A stretch of 64,000 nucleotides of DNA from Gnetum montanum (Eukaryota; Streptophyta; Gnetopsida; Gnetales; Gnetaceae): NCBI GenBank assembly GCA_015680685.1, contig MNCI01007802.1, positions 494,066 to 558,065 on the forward strand, in the 5' to 3' direction. The notes under the pieces are model-generated. The model was given only the letters and a program-made list of their open reading frames with translations, searched no databases and was not told where the DNA came from. Shown here one piece after another: positions 44,623-57,970 of the stretch (positions within the stretch are counted from its first letter, which is position 1; every line of letters begins with the position of its first letter). A program made the position numbers and the translations under genes.

Positions 44623-44742
44623 CAATGCTAGTTATCTAGATTAGTTATATCATACAAGATCGTTGTAACAAAGCCTTGACAATATATCTTTCAGAAAAAT
44701 AATAATAATAATTGTAATTAAATCACACACAAATTTACAACC

Positions 44743-46740
44743 ATGTCTCTCCTACAAGACTATAATAATGACACATCTAGTGAGGCAATTCATTGGGGAA
44801 CCAATGAATATTATGACAATGAAGATTGGAGTACGCAACCCAAGGTGGGGATTTCTTATAAACATAAACAAAGACAACATCTTTCCAACGCATGTCAGCA
44901 TAACTTACCTAATGACAATGAACCCCTATTGGCCACTACAAGCTTACCAGAAATACAAGAGTCTATTCAAATAGCCCATAGGAATCGTAAGGAAATTTGT
45001 CTACCCGTGCTTGATTTAAACAACTTTCCCAAGTTTTCAGGAGGCTATGATTTAGATCCGCAACAACATTTACAAACCTTCTACAATTCTTGTACATGGA
45101 AAAATATTGATAATGGGTGGAAAAAACTTAAGCTCTTTCCTCTGATACTCGTTGGCCAAGAAAAAGTATGGTATAGGTCATTAAAACCAAAATCAATTCG
45201 ATGTTGGCCGACAATGGTAGAACTCTTCAATGAAAGATATCAAACCTATGCAAGAGTGTCAGCCTTGAGGAGACAAATCCAAGACTGGAAACAAGTGCAA
45301 CATGAACCCTTGGACATGGCCTTAGAAAGATATTATGCACTGTTAAAAAACTACCCAGGCCATGGGTTCTCTGAGGAGAGGCTAATGTACCATATCATAG
45401 ATGGGCTCTGTAATGAAACAAGGGAGACCCTAGGGATGTACGCTCGAGGTCAACTGTATGAGCTACGAACCCATCAACTCCAAGAGCTTATTAAGTAGAT
45501 AGCAAAAGAAGAAGGAGAAATAGCCAAATGGAAGAATGTTGAAAGTTCTCAATAGGACCAAAATCTTAACTTAACAAGGATCCATGATCATGAAGAAGAG
45601 AAATCAACTCACTTCAAGAAGGTGGAATCATCTTTGCCAATCCTGCAATCACTAAATGAAATTAAGGCAAAGATTAATAAGATGATGGATTGGGTACATG
45701 AAATATGTGGAGAATATGCCAACATTATTAGAGGATGAACTATGCCAAATCGAAAAATAGGACAAGACACCATGTGAAAATTAGAACAAAGGGTAGAAGA
45801 TAATAAGGACAAGAACTCAACTTCCAATCATACATATCAATGTAATATTTGCTTGTACAATCACCCCAAAGGTCAATGTCCAATCTTGTCACATTTACAT
45901 GAGCATTAGGGAGGAATGTTACATCTAGAGTTCTTACCAAAATACTATGTCCAACCATAGTGGCAAAAACCTCAGTCATGGGGGAGGCCACCGCCAACTA
46001 GACCATACCCTTAGTATGTCCCAGCGCCAAATGCTTATTATGTTCAACATCCTGTTTCTCGAACAAGATCATCATCCTCTACCTCACCTCATTATTATCA
46101 TTCTCCTGAGTACTATCCATCCATGTCCTCTCCAATAAGATCACCACCTCATGTGCCTTACACTTCTCCTCAATCTCAATATTCTTGTACTTCACCCCCT
46201 TCTACATCACTGCCAGCTATGCTAGAAGATTTTGCACCACAGCACCAACCTACAAACGTTACTTGTGCTGCTATTGTCAACAACAGTGGAGGTCCTTCAC
46301 AACATCAAAGGCATCCCTTCTTTAGATGTAACCATCGAAAGGGACACCACAGTTCACAAACCACTGCAAACGCCAACTCAGCACAAATCCAACACTTTGG
46401 TGCATCTTCCTCTTTGAACCCAACACCTCATGTTACCTTATCAAGGCCACCACTCAATACTCCAACAACCATGGGGCCCAATGAATATTGCCACATGGGG
46501 AGACATGTCGATCCTTTCATACCATCTTATGGTCACAAGTACCATAGTGGGTCAACTCCTTATAAATTAATCACATCTTATAACTTGCCGCACTATGTCA
46601 ACTCTAATCAAGTGTGTGAACCCCAATGGGGTAAGTATGACCAGGTCCCAATATTTTCAACATGTAATGATTTCCACCTTCCATTTATTAATTCCATCCA
46701 TGCTCAACCATTTAGCTATGGGGGCTATCCTCCATTCTAA
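44743..46740 (+). pseudogene. gag of element B
   Basis: The ATG at 44743 opens MSLLQDYNNDTSSEAIHWG, homologous to A's gag. It is open for 251 codons through the capsid-like region (LDLNNFPKFSGGYDLDPQQH, RVSALRRQIQDW, MYHIIDGLCNETRETLGMYA), then interrupted by several stops in the same frame (first at 45496). The zinc knuckle CNICLYNHPKGQC is at 45841-45879. The Pro/Ser-rich tail is open again at 46123-46740 and ends ...SYGGYPPF. Nothing of pol follows. Confidence 0.88.
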
Positions 46741-47948
46741 CAACACAGAATTAATAAATATTTTTCTATTTCATTAATTTTTCAACTTTTTGTTTTCCAT
46801 TTTTTCACCTTTTAATTTATTTTTTTATCTTTTTATCTTTTTATGAGTAATCTCATCTACGAATAAAACACTCATGTGACTCATTGGTTGAGGTGTTGTT
46901 CTATGCTATCCAGTCTCAGGTGACTAATTATTTGAATAGCGAGCCCATCACATCCACCCAACCATTCTATTAATAAGAGGTTCTACTCTGGGTATGATGA
47001 TATCCTTGACATCATTAAAACTTAAAAGTAATTTTGTGCTCATTATGCCCAGAGTGAAGAATGATGGACTAAGTGGGAATGGTCAGGGTGTGACATCAAG
47101 GGAACTTGAGGATTCTCTTTGGTGACATCTATAGGTGCTATCATGCAGCTTGGTTGTACTAAGATCCTCGTAGATCTAAGGAAAAATGGAAGTAAGAGTA
47201 TTAAAGAAACCCAATAAAGATAATCTTTTCAAAACAAATAGAGAGTGTGTGCCAAAGAGGCCAAACAAAAAGTATGCCACAAAGAAATTCCAGGTCACTC
47301 CTCCCTTACACAAAACACCAAGTGATCGTATGCCTTGTTGTCATGGTGCTCTTATGGTTGTCCATCATTGGATGAAACGATGTGATGTCACTAATCATAG
47401 GAATGAACATGCTCTTGATTTTTGAATGACAGGATAATGACACATTGATCATTCCCTACACATAGGATTCATTGTGCCCTGAGTCAGTTACCTCACGTCC
47501 CAATCTCTGCAATCCCTTTTCCAATTCATTCCATCTTGTTGTTCATGTATTTGTTACTCATGTCTCGTATAGCATTGAATTCATATCTCATCACGGTGGT
47601 ATTGACATGTGTGTGTTTTTTTACATCGATATAGATTACATTTAACCCTTCTAGTACCTATGGACATCTTAAGGTGTGGTTATGCAAGGGCATATAGGTT
47701 GGAACCTGCTTTGGGGAGGACCCACTTGCATGACTTTTGTAATTTGTACTTGTTGCAGGCCACCACATCATCTTATACCCTTCAAGTATTTCATTGCCAA
47801 ATCTATTCTTTCCTTTGTCATTATTTTATCAAACATTCCTCAAAACCAGGTCCAACATTAAACTTTTAGGGTAACTTCCTTGAAAAATTTCTAACTCTAA
47901 AATCACACTAAGTAAAGAATGCAACATTTATTAAAGGCAATGAGTAAG
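46741..47948. other. Non-coding spacer of element B
   Basis: T-rich after gag, then the same phrases as A's spacer (GAATAAAACACTCATGTG, GGTGTGACATCAAGGG, CACTTGCATGACTTTTG). Unlike A and D, no TATA box with a U3-like block is evident before ORF2. Short open frames at 47186 and 47609 look accidental. Confidence 0.6.
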
Positions 47949-48000
47949 GTACGAAATCATTGAACTTTTTGCAATAACCTTACTAATAATTGATCGTTAG
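47949..48000 (+). other. Putative short intron before ORF2 of B
   Basis: AAG|GTACGA donor, TTACTAATAA branch-like motif, GTTAG acceptor. 52 bp, so either trimmed or not functional. Confidence 0.35.
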
Positions 48001-48428
48001 AAGACAACACAGAGGACCTTCTCAAGGTGCAACCGAACAACCTAGTAGAGGAAGAGGCCAAGGACCTCATGCAGAACATGCAGAGCAAGAGGCATAATGA
48101 TTTAGCATCCATCAGATACCTCCTGTTAATACACAAGCTGGCTAAGAAAAAGGTGGAGAGTTCGGGGCCCAAGCCTATGAAGAGGAACAACGGCTATCTA
48201 CAGCATGGCATGTTAAGGCCAATCAAGTATTCCTCTAGCTGCCATATCCATGGAAAGTGCTGACTCCATCAAAAATTGGAACATCAGTATGGATGTCTCA
48301 TAATCCATGGATGGAAGAAAAAGAAATGTCAGGTGCTTCTTCAATGGTATCAATCTCTAGAGCCTAGCACACAAAACAAAGAAAAGGTACCCATGGAGGA
48401 GCCACCACTACTGGGAACCCCATGAGTT
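48001..48428 (+). pseudogene. ORF2 remnant of element B, internally deleted
   Basis: The first ~45 codons match A's ORF2 N-terminus (basic, Gln-rich; the ATG is lost). The sequence then jumps near 48160 to the equivalent of A's PRAYEEERRVFMAWYVKANQ region and ends in a MEEPPLLGTP-like tail. The plant-transposon-protein-like domain and most of the coiled coil are missing. Confidence 0.7.
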
Positions 48429-48574
48429 CCAAAAATTTTGTCATTTTGTGTCTGTGTCCCAATTTTGTCATATCCACTATAGCATGAATAAATTTCTACT
48501 CAGTCAATAATCCCATACCTATCCATTGTGTAATCAATTGAGCTTGTTCCTCACTTTCTTTGACTCGAGGATGA

Positions 48575-48597
48575 GCTTTTACTTAGTCATCGGGGTA
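48575..48597 (+). other. Polypurine-tract region of element B
   Basis: TTACTTAGTCATCGGGGTA before the 3' LTR, with the conserved GACTCGAGGATGAGC phrase just upstream (48562). Confidence 0.65.
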
Positions 48598-49487
48598 TGA
48601 TGAAGTGCTATATAGTTGATGTGTCGACTAGGCCACGTATACGGGGCCCCGTATACATGGCCATGTTGATGCGGCCCCATTGACACATCCCTCCATGCGT
48701 CGACATGGTCCTGTTTACGCAAGGCCTATTTTAGCCTATGAATAAGTGGCCCTCTGCCACACCTAGGAACTTTTCAATAGTGGTAGCAAAGCCCTTGCAT
48801 TTTGTATCCGTAGGAGTTAGAATATTTTCCTAGTGCATGCCCGTTGTGTGATGCTTGTAATTGTACGGCACCTTTATTTGAGTGTGATGTACTTGGATGC
48901 GCACATGACCAAAAATAAAGATCGAGATTACTTCATCATTACAGAATTCACTTACTTTTAATTGTTTAATTATTATTGTTAATTATTATTGTTATTTATT
49001 ATTTTCTTAGTTAATATTTATTTATCATCATTTACTATTCCTATTGTTAAATGTGGAATGAGTACGACTTAATCACGAGCATTTAAGTGTGACTACTTGG
49101 TAACCCAGTAGCGTACCTAGGATTTATGCCTGGTAATCCCAGTAGTTAGTTGTCCACGAGGTCCAAGATGTGTATGGATGATTAAGGAATGGATGCTCAT
49201 CGCACTTAGGTTAGCTTAGACTTCATTTCCTATTACTCATTAGTTTAATCAAGATTATTTTCCATTGTCTCTAGGAGTAGCACTAGTTTGGGATCAAATC
49301 ACATGCCTCACTCTGGACTAAATCATATGTGACAAAGAAAATACTAGTCCAAGTGGGAAGATAGAGAACTGCGATCAACATGTAACTATCTAGATACCAC
49401 AACTAGCCTGTCCACAGAGTGCAACCAGATCGTGCGTGAACACTCGTATTCATATGGTTGAGTGTAGGGGTACCTCGCCACTCATCA
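48598..49487 (+). repeat. 3' LTR of element B
   Basis: 890 bp from TGATGAAGTGC to CACTCATCA. AATAAA at 48914-48919. Followed by target duplication CACTT at 49488-49492. Confidence 0.95.
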
Positions 49488-49492
49488 CACTT

Positions 49493-50930
49493 CATGCTTA
49501 TGTATAAATGACCCTATATCTAGGACATGATGCACCATCAAATCATTACCAAACTTAATAAGTTAAAAAAAAAACAAGGAATGAACACCTAGTATAAATG
49601 ACTTGAATGGCATGTTTTATGTCACATCATTTAACTATGAAATGAAACTTCAATTACAAAGTAAATAACCCAAAATTTCAATGAGCACATATTGTGATGC
49701 AAGATCAACAACCAATAACTCATATACATCATTATGAAAAACAAAATCAAATATATTACTTACATCAACATCACTAAAAGAAGACATCATAAGTATTTTC
49801 TCACCAACTTGTAAATTTCCATTCTGATAATCAATAAAAATTTCTACATTAATAGAAGAAATAGAAATTTTACTATCAATTGAAAAAGTTGGGAGTGATT
49901 TAGAATCCTTCATAAATAAATTATATTCCCTAAAGAAAAATTGAAGAGAGAAAAAAGTAGATCTACTAGAACTAAGCATCTTATTATTTGAGAAAGTACT
50001 TGACACTTTGAACCCAAGCTTGACACTAAGTAGACATCATCATAAAAAATATATATGGGAACAAAAATCTTTTTAATATTAGGTGTATCTACTCAAGTGA
50101 ACAATGTTATAATTTATACATTGTAAAAATAGGAAAATTAATTGTTAGTAGGGATGAAGGTCCCAGCCCTAAAAAATTTTACATCATTTTTAACATCCAT
50201 GCTTGAACTTATAATAGCAAAATAATTCAAGTAGAAATTTATGGCTTAATACCTATATTTGTAACAAAGAAAGAATGTGGTACCACTTGTGGAAGGTCAT
50301 CACCTCAGCATTTATTGTTGATCTTACATTAAGAATGTTTACTATTAACTATAACCTTCTGATTGACACTAGTTTTAATCTTCGACTTCATAGTGTTCTT
50401 GTTAGAAAAGGAGAAATTTTTTTTATGAGCTATCTATCTAAGCTACTTAATACTTTTTCTACAATCAGTAAAAATATACAAAGGAGCTTCTATATTTAGC
50501 TTAGTAATAAGGCTCTTAATTTGAAAGCTCCAAGTCATGGGTTCAACTCTGGTGAGCACTACTAAGTTAAAAAAATCTAATTTGACTATATATCTTTGTG
50601 TGTACCTATATTACAATTATTTTGAGGTTCTAATGACTAGGTGGCTAGCCACACCCAACCTCTGCCCCCTCCCCCTCCTAAAAAATATATTAGAAAGATG
50701 TATTATTGAAGTGGTTAGGTAGTATATTCATATGATGGATAATTAGATATGCTAACTACTTACGCTTAGGTTTTAAAAAGGTATCATGTTGGATGCATGT
50801 CATAAGATATATAGAGTTATATATATTTTAGTTTAGATACCTCTTATTATAGGCATATATTTTTAGGTATTAATGACTTGTGATGTAACAAATAGTTACA
50901 CCCATCCTATATTCTTAGAACAAGGCTAAG
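49493..50930. other. Anonymous AT-rich DNA, second copy
   Basis: About 95% identical by eye to 10338-11788 at its left end. The minus strand has an open frame at 49650-50006 (118 codons; KSLPTFSIDSKISISSINV, EKILMMSSFSDVDVSNIFD, YELLVVDLASQYVLIEIL). The S1 copy is interrupted. The product is not recognised. A plus-strand frame at 50275-50499 looks accidental. Confidence 0.55.
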
Positions 50931-50935
50931 ATAGT
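50931..50935. repeat. Target-site duplication of element C2, left
   Basis: ATAGT, identical to the bases after the C1 3' LTR (19909-19913) in the other duplicate. Confidence 0.8.
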
Positions 50936-51821
50936 TGATGAAGTGCATTTTTTCTATCTCCGATATTAGAGCCCTAATATTAGATACCCAATATCTCCAA
51001 CCAAGAAGTGATATCAAATATCCAATATTATGGGATGTGTGCTAACCTATAAATATAATATTTAGATGCATAGTTCGAGAAGTCATATTAGTCATAGCAT
51101 AGCAAAGCCCTTGCAATTTTTTCCCTAAAGTTAGAATATTTTCCCAAGTATCCACAACAAGAGTCATTGAATGTACAAATATTTATTTGAGCACTATTGT
51201 ACCTAAGCACGATAGTGTGTGCAGTAATAAAGATGAGCTTTCCAATAAACCTTGTAGCACTTTGGTTAGATTAAATATTTTCTTTATGTATTTAAATTTT
51301 TTAGCAATTTTGTTTAATGCTTTTAACTAATTAAGCTAATTAATGAATTATGCTAGCTAGGTTAAATAGTAATTAATTAAGCACATAAGTACAACCACTT
51401 CAAGCATGTACATGACACTTGGTAATCCTAGTAACACTTAAAGTTTGGTAATGTAGCAACATTATATGTGTTCAGGATGTGTGCGGAATGTGGGCTTGGA
51501 TGCTTATGTTAGGATTAGTTAGACATTGGTTAGTTAGTTATGTTAAATTAGCAATTAAATTACTTCATTTCTTTCATCCTTTATGTTAAGAACCCAAAAC
51601 ATAAAACATTAAAATAATAAAAATCATACACCTCAATTACACTTAACCATACCTCTACATATCACAAGTGTAATTGGGAAGATAATGAATGACTATTAGA
51701 GCAAGTTTACTTCCTAGAGGCTAGTGTACTAGAAGACATAGAGTCCATGGAATTTGACTAGATCTCATGGGACCACTTAGTGATTTATATGGTTGAGTGT
51801 AGGGGGACCTACTACTCATCA
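50936..51821 (+). repeat. 5' LTR of element C2
   Basis: 886 bp from TGATGAAGTGC to CTACTCATCA. TATAAATA at 51048-51055. Followed by a poorly preserved tRNA-Asp PBS (51822-51840). Confidence 0.9.
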
Positions 51822-51965
51822 TCGACATTGTTGCAAGGAACTCTTTTTCTTGAAACATGTGCTATCTAGGCATAGTGAAAATCATTAACATCGTTGGATG
51901 AACCCTAAGGTCAAAATCATCTTTAAAAAAATATAATAATTTAAGCACACTAATATCTTATTTTA

Positions 51966-53735
51966 ATTACAAAATATCTTCTTCTCACAAGTGTGATGAT
52001 ACTGAACTACCAATGCCTCAAGAATGTAGGGTGGTATATACTTACCTAGATGAGTATGTGCCTAACTTCATCTTCATCCTACATCAACATGAATAATTGC
52101 GATGGTGAGATATAAAGAGAAACATTGTAATATTTCCCAATTAATATATTCTTTTGATGCTACTCCAAACTCTTAGGAGGATGGGTATCCAAGATCTTTA
52201 AGAAGAATACATTGTGCATAACCATGATTGTTGGGACTATTATCCCACTAAAACACAATGTAGGAGAGAACAATACAAGGAGAAGCACCATGAAGCTATA
52301 AAGGGAAAATATTTCACCAACCCCTTAGTCCTACTAAACTAAAATGACAATGAGGATCCTATCTCTAGGGGTTCTTAACATGAAGATTCTCCATCCCTTG
52401 ATATTGGTGATGGGAGCTTGAACCTGAATCTATAGTCCACTATCAATAATCCAAGTGTAGGCAAAAGTGGGAGTCAAAGTTGGGGCTTGGGCAAGCATCA
52501 AGATGATAAGAAAGCTAACAAACATGGCCATGAAAACTATAGAGGTGGTGGAAATCCTCCTCCCTCTTCACCCTCTTCATCTGCATCTTATTCTTTCTCT
52601 TTTGGTTTTGATAAATACTGTAGAAAGAATGACCATGATGAAGGTGAACAATGGGATAATGATAATCACAGAGACCACCATGAACGAAGGGGTAGCAGAG
52701 GACATCATAGGTGTCATTGAAATAATGATGATGATGAGACTTTTCTAGCAACTTGAAGCATGCTGAGCATTGCATAAATAGTAAGAATTCCAACCAAGCA
52801 TGTGAAAGACAGTCGAATCAAGCAACTTAACATGAACAACATCCCCATATTTGAGGGGGATATAACTTTGATCTGCAAAAAAATCTTCAAGATTTTCATG
52901 ATGCCTATGCCTATACAATATTAAAAATTATTGGTAGAAAATAAAGCTAATTTCAAAGACACTCATCAAGGAAGCAAAAAGCTAGTATCAGTTCTTGGAG
53001 CAAGAATCCATTTGTAAGTGGAGTATAATGCTAGAGTTGTTTAATGATAAATATCAAATATACTCCCAAGTCTCTAATCTAAGAAGCCAAATCCAATGAT
53101 GGAATTAAGGAAGACATGAACCTTTGGATGCCACCATGGATGGATACTATTGTCTCATACATAGATGTCCTAGCCATTGTTATTCTCAACAAGAACAACG
53201 TTATCACATCATAGATGGACTCAAATTAGAAATGAGAAGAACTCTTGGGGTCTATGCCCAAGAAAGACTCAAAACTTAGAGGCCATTAGATCCAAAGGCT
53301 AATTGAGTAGGTTTCAAAAGAAGAAGGAAAGATGAGAAAATAGAAAAGTGCTAAGGAATATAATAGGATTCCTTCCATTAGAAAAAGGGAGGTTCGCTTT
53401 TATGATAATGAGCAATAGTCACCTCTTGATGAGGTGGTGCAAGAAAAGACCTTACTGATCCAAAATTCTATGTCTAAAATTTTGGCCAAGGTAGATAAAA
53501 TGTGGGATTTGTTGGATGAAAAATTTTTAACTACTCTAAAAATTACAAAAGGATCAAGATGGAAAAGTAGTGCGTACCAAAGACGTAAGAGCAAAGCTAC
53601 TACAATAGAAGAAGTTGTGGAGATTAAATTAGATGATGACAGTGGGTGTGACATCTACCTTTATGAACATCCCAAAGGATGTTGCTTCATTATGTCACAC
53701 TATAAGGAACCTAGGATGTATGTTTTGAATCCTTG
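51966..53735 (+). pseudogene. gag remnant of C2
   Basis: The start codon equivalent to C1's has become ATA. 52487-52720 encodes the Pro/Ser-rich then Asp/His/Arg-rich part (NPPPSSPSSSASYSFS, DNHRDHHERRGSRGHH). A capsid-like stretch follows at about 52840-53270 (YQIYSQVSNLRS, HEPLDATMDGYY, RYHIIDGL). The knuckle at 53647 reads CDIYLYEHPKGCC, with the second cysteine changed to tyrosine. 53434-53736 is the longest open piece. Confidence 0.8.
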
Positions 53736-54343
53736 ATTGGCAAGGAGGCAGGCACCCCAAAGATTGTCTTATCCTCAAGGCAATCCTAGGTAGTTCCACC
53801 AACAATAAACCTACTATCTAAGTGGAGCTCTACCATAACCATATGAGTAGTACTAGCAATGGCAACACTCATAGTTATGGGAGATTCCACCACTAAGGTA
53901 GTAGTACCCTTATAGGCAACTAGATCCATATGAGTACTATGTTTAGCAACAAATTTCTCAACATGACTCTTCTAGTCATGCTACCTTCCAACATCATTAC
54001 TACCCTCCTAAGTATTACTAAACTCATTCTCCATATACTAGAGGGATGTCTCCACATCCATATTTTCCTCCTCATCCTTCTGCATATGTCCCTCCACCCT
54101 CAACCTAGTTACTGCCTGATCCATCAATGTAGGGAAAAATTCTACCTTAGCTACAATAATACAATGCAACAAGGGCTGTTAATTTATGGTTAGCTCCTCA
54201 GCTGAGTGGTTTAGAAACTAGGTCATGAAAATAACTTTATACTAAACCAAGAGCCCTACTAAACCCTCACATACATCTACAATTGGCAATCTTGCTTCTT
54301 CATTTTCCTCTACATATCCCCTTTAAACCAAACACCTTCCAAA

Positions 54344-54950
54344 GTGCATATCCTCATGTTAAATCATGTTGTAATTGATTGGATAAAGGTTGATCATCTT
54401 CCTAGGAAACTATTTGATTCTGGAAGTCCCCTTATTTACATTCAAATTTCTATGAATGAACCTGACAAGGATCTTCTAGATTTAGTGTCTAATATTAATT
54501 TGATTTTCCATGAGATGTATAAAACTTGTAACCTACCTCCACTCAAGAAGAGTAACATCCATCTCAAATTGGCTGATCAGTCCATCATTATTCCCTTAGG
54601 ACTACTGAAGGACATTGTGACCACCATTTATGGGTGGTCCAACATCATTGATTTCATAATGATCCAAGTGGAAAATTGCAGGGGGACTTTTCAATCATCA
54701 TGGGAAGGGCTTGGATGAGCATTGTTGATGCACAATTATAGATCCAAGATCTTTTTCTTGAAATCTCTAGAGAAAATGCATTTAGAAAGATTGAGAGGTA
54801 GAAAGTCCCATTCATTGTGTGCAATGATACAGGGTGCAACTATGTGTAGAAAATATGGACCATTAATAGTATATTTATCAAAGCATTTAGTCATTATGAT
54901 GATATATATTAAATACAAAGGTGATTGGATGTAGTAGCTACAAAGAAAGA
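54344..54950 (+). pseudogene. Aspartic protease remnant of C2
   Basis: The open frame 54344-54718 reads DLLDLVSNINLIFHEMYK, then NIHLKLADQSIIIPLGLL and TTIYGWSNIIDFIMIQVEN, the order of an Athila-type retropepsin. The catalytic aspartate is kept at 54479, but the following S/G positions are LV. Confidence 0.8.
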
Positions 54951-54999
54951 GGACACATAGTGGCTGACAGCTGACCCTAAGAGCAGCTCAACACTTCGA

Positions 55000-55236
55000 A
55001 TGGAACTTGCTGAGAACCTAACATGTGCCTACATAGAAGGCATGGATGAACTGGAGCAAGTTCATCACAAACTCTCTGATGATGCAAATGATGATATCTA
55101 TTGGAGAGAGTTGGAAATCCCTAAAAATTTTAAACAAGAGTCCTTAGAGTTAAAAACTCTACCTACTACCATGGAATATGCATTCTTGAAAAATGGGAAG
55201 TTGTTAATAATCAATGCTAATCTTTACCCTGAATAG
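55000..55236 (+). pseudogene. Protease-RT linker of C2
   Basis: 78 open codons with EIPKNFKQESLELKTLPTTM and EYAFLKNGKLLIINANL, the LP..(L/M)EYAFL signature that precedes reverse transcriptase in Athila/Tat polyproteins. Confidence 0.8.
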
Positions 55237-55369
55237 AAATAAATGCTATTAAAGGTGATCAATCAATGGATAGTAGATTTTTCTTAGTCATATCCTAACT
55301 AATAGGGATTGATCCTAAGATATGTCAGCATCGTATCTACACTAATCCAGCCATAAAGTTAAAGAGGTA

Positions 55370-56560
55370 GCTACAGTAATGGTTGAACCCCAAATTGAAG
55401 TAGATCATCAAAGAAGAAATCAAACAACTCCTCAAGGTAGGATTTATCTATTTAATTGTGGATAGTGAGTGGGTTAGCCTACTTGTGATTGTGCCAAAGA
55501 AAGATAGCAAGCAGTGAGTCTACATCGACTACTGGCTATTAAACATGATAACCTTCAAAGATCACTTCTCATTGCCATTTGTGAATCAAGTGCTAGATAC
55601 TATATCTAGGCATTACTATTATAGTCTTTTGGATGATTATAGTGGCTATAACCAAATCCAAATCCTGTTAGATGATTAGGCAAAAACAACATTCACGAGT
55701 CCTTGGGGGATTTTTGCATATCAATAGATGCCTTTTGGCCTATGTAATGCTCCTCCCACATTCTAACACTTAGTCTTAAACATTTTTCAACATCAAATTT
55801 ATAGCAAGGTGGAAGTCTTCATGGATGACTTCTCTACCTATGGGGCTACATTTGAGCAAGTGCTTAAAAGGTGTGTGGAGATGAACCTTTAGCTTAATTA
55901 GTAGAAGAGACATCTAATAGTCTAGGAGGGAATTATGTTGGTGTACAAAATATCACAAGCAGAGGTTGAGGTCAACCTTGAAAAGATTAGTATTATCCAA
56001 GGAATTATCAACCAACTAGAAACTATAAAACATGTCTAATCATTCCTTGGACACATTGGTTACTATTGAAGATTCATAGAGAATTTCTCTAAGATTGCAA
56101 AATTGTTGGTCAAGCTAACAAAGAAAGATGCTTCATTTTTTTGGACCAAGGAATGTGAAAATGCATTCCAACTAAAGGAGAAACTCATAGAAACTCCAAT
56201 TCTACAAGCATTAGACTAGTTTAGACCATTTCACATCATGATGGATGCATCAAATTATGCCTTGGGGGCTATGATTATGTAGTTAGATGATTAGAAACAT
56301 CCTTATTACATCCACTACATAAGCCAAATCATTGTGGGTGCATAGCTAATCTACACCACCATAGAAAAAGAATTGATGGCAGTGTTTTTTCCCATGGAGA
56401 AATTCAAGAACTATGTGTTTGGATACAAGGTGTTTGTGCACATAGACCATAGTTCAATTCACTTCTTGATGAAAAAGGCAACAGTGAGTCCCTATGTCAT
56501 ATGGTCACTAGTGATCTTGTAGGAATTTGATCTTATGATGGTAGATTAAAGGGTAACTGA
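55370..56560 (+). pseudogene. Reverse transcriptase and RNase H remnant of C2
   Basis: RT motifs in order: SEWVSLLVIVPKKD, FKDHFSLPFVNQVLD, DDYSGYNQIQI, MPFGLCNAPPTF and an intact catalytic box FMDD (55818-55829). These are followed by SFLGHIGYY and FWTKECENAF. RNase H: FHIMMDASNYALGAM and IEKELMAVFFPMEKFKNYV. Many stops. RNase H is complete here and truncated in C1. Confidence 0.9.
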
Positions 56561-56564
56561 GAAT

Positions 56565-57970
56565 GTGATCACCAATCACTTGCCTCGGTTGAGATGGGAT
56601 AACAAAGAGGAGGAAAGCCCACTATCTTATCAATTTCTTGATGAAATCCACTTTGCTAGGGCTATAACTAAACAATTGTCCACTAATCCTAAATGGTACA
56701 ATGGTATTCTTACCTATCTTCTCACTCAAGAGATTACATATGAGCTAGACTATAGGAAGACATAATAGTTTCCTCACCAAGTGAAACACTTTATGAAGAT
56801 CAATGGGTACCTCTACAAGGTGTGCGTAGATGGCCTCATTTGTTGGTATGTCCCTAATGCTAATCAACTACTTGTTCTCTAGGATGCTCATGGGGGTCCT
56901 TGTGGGGACAACTATGTAGGGAGCTGCATGACCATTTACATCCTGATGTAGGATATTACTAGCCAACACTTTTTAGGGATGCTCACCAATTTGTCAACTC
57001 TTGTGAATGTTGCCAATGCAATGATGGAATGATCACTCATATGGAGGGACCTCAATAATGGATTCAACCACTCAAACCCTTCAACATCTGGAGCACTGAA
57101 TTCATTGGTCCCATCATTCCTATGTTAAATGGAAAGGTCTATATCATATTTGCTATTGACTATTGCATGAAATGGGTAGAAGCAGCAGCCATCATCGACT
57201 ATACATCTTCTAATACTAATCAGTTTCTACAATAAAATGTTGTAAAAAATTTTGGTATGCCACCTACATTAATTATTGATAATGGAACCCACTTTACAGG
57301 TAGTACCTTTTGAAAGCTCATGCAACACTTGGATGTTGAGCATAAATTAACAACACCTTACCATCCCCAAGCCAGGATAAGCAAAAGATACAAATAGGAA
57401 AATCACTAAGATCTTAATGAGAATAGTTAGCATATATAGAAGAGACTAGAGCACAAAAATTAATGATTCCATTTAAGCCTACCACTTCACTTGGAATCTT
57501 CCTATAGGCTACTCTCCCTAAGAGCTAGTGTATGGAAAATTACCAACTCTTTCTATTCAACCTGAGCTTTGTACACTTTCAATAGCCTATGAACTTCATC
57601 TTAACTTAAGTCTAGCACAAAAAAAAATATTAATAAATCTCACCCTACTAGATAAAAATCATTTGGTGGCCCTATCATCTAATGATTTGCACAAGGCATT
57701 TAGCAACAAGCATGATGACCTTAAATTTAAGAAAGTCAAATTTCAACTGGGAGATAAGGTTCTTTACTGGAACCCCATGCATGCACCTTAATGAACTAAG
57801 TTTCAAACATTGTGGAAATGTCCTTACATCATTTATGAAACCTTTCCTTCTAGGACCATGTTAATCTACAAACTTGAGAGCCCAAACAAAAAGTAGCTGG
57901 TCAACACACAATAAGTCAAACCTTTCCATGAGCTTAAGCAAGCTAGTGCAACAATCACCTCATTAGATGG
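56565..57970 (+). pseudogene. Integrase remnant of C2
   Basis: 56565-56765 is the RNase H to integrase linker (HLPRLRWDNKEEESPL, HFARAITKQL). A damaged HHCC domain lies at 56880-57030 and the core around 57070-57400 (VYIIFAIDYCMKWVEA, PTLIIDNGTHFTGSTF, TPYHPQARISK; catalytic glutamate lost). 57528-57791 is the tail (MYGKLPTLSIQPELC, VKFQLGDKVLYWNP), comparable to the LVYGK...H(L/T)P tail of Athila integrases. No chromodomain seen. Confidence 0.87.

Larger units (their letters stand above)
43715..49487 (+). mobile_element. Pol-less LTR retrotransposon B (gag only), 5.8 kb
   Basis: Two LTRs of 889 and 890 bp, perfect target duplication, tRNA-Asp PBS, gag, spacer, a gutted ORF2 and purine tract. 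The same design as A but a different LTR family. No pol motifs. ORF2 lost about 1.9 kb internally, including the conserved domain and coiled coil. Confidence 0.93.

Noticed and set aside
47186-47869. Short plus-strand frames in B's spacer
   Set aside because: The same region in A and C is aligned but not open; no conserved protein.
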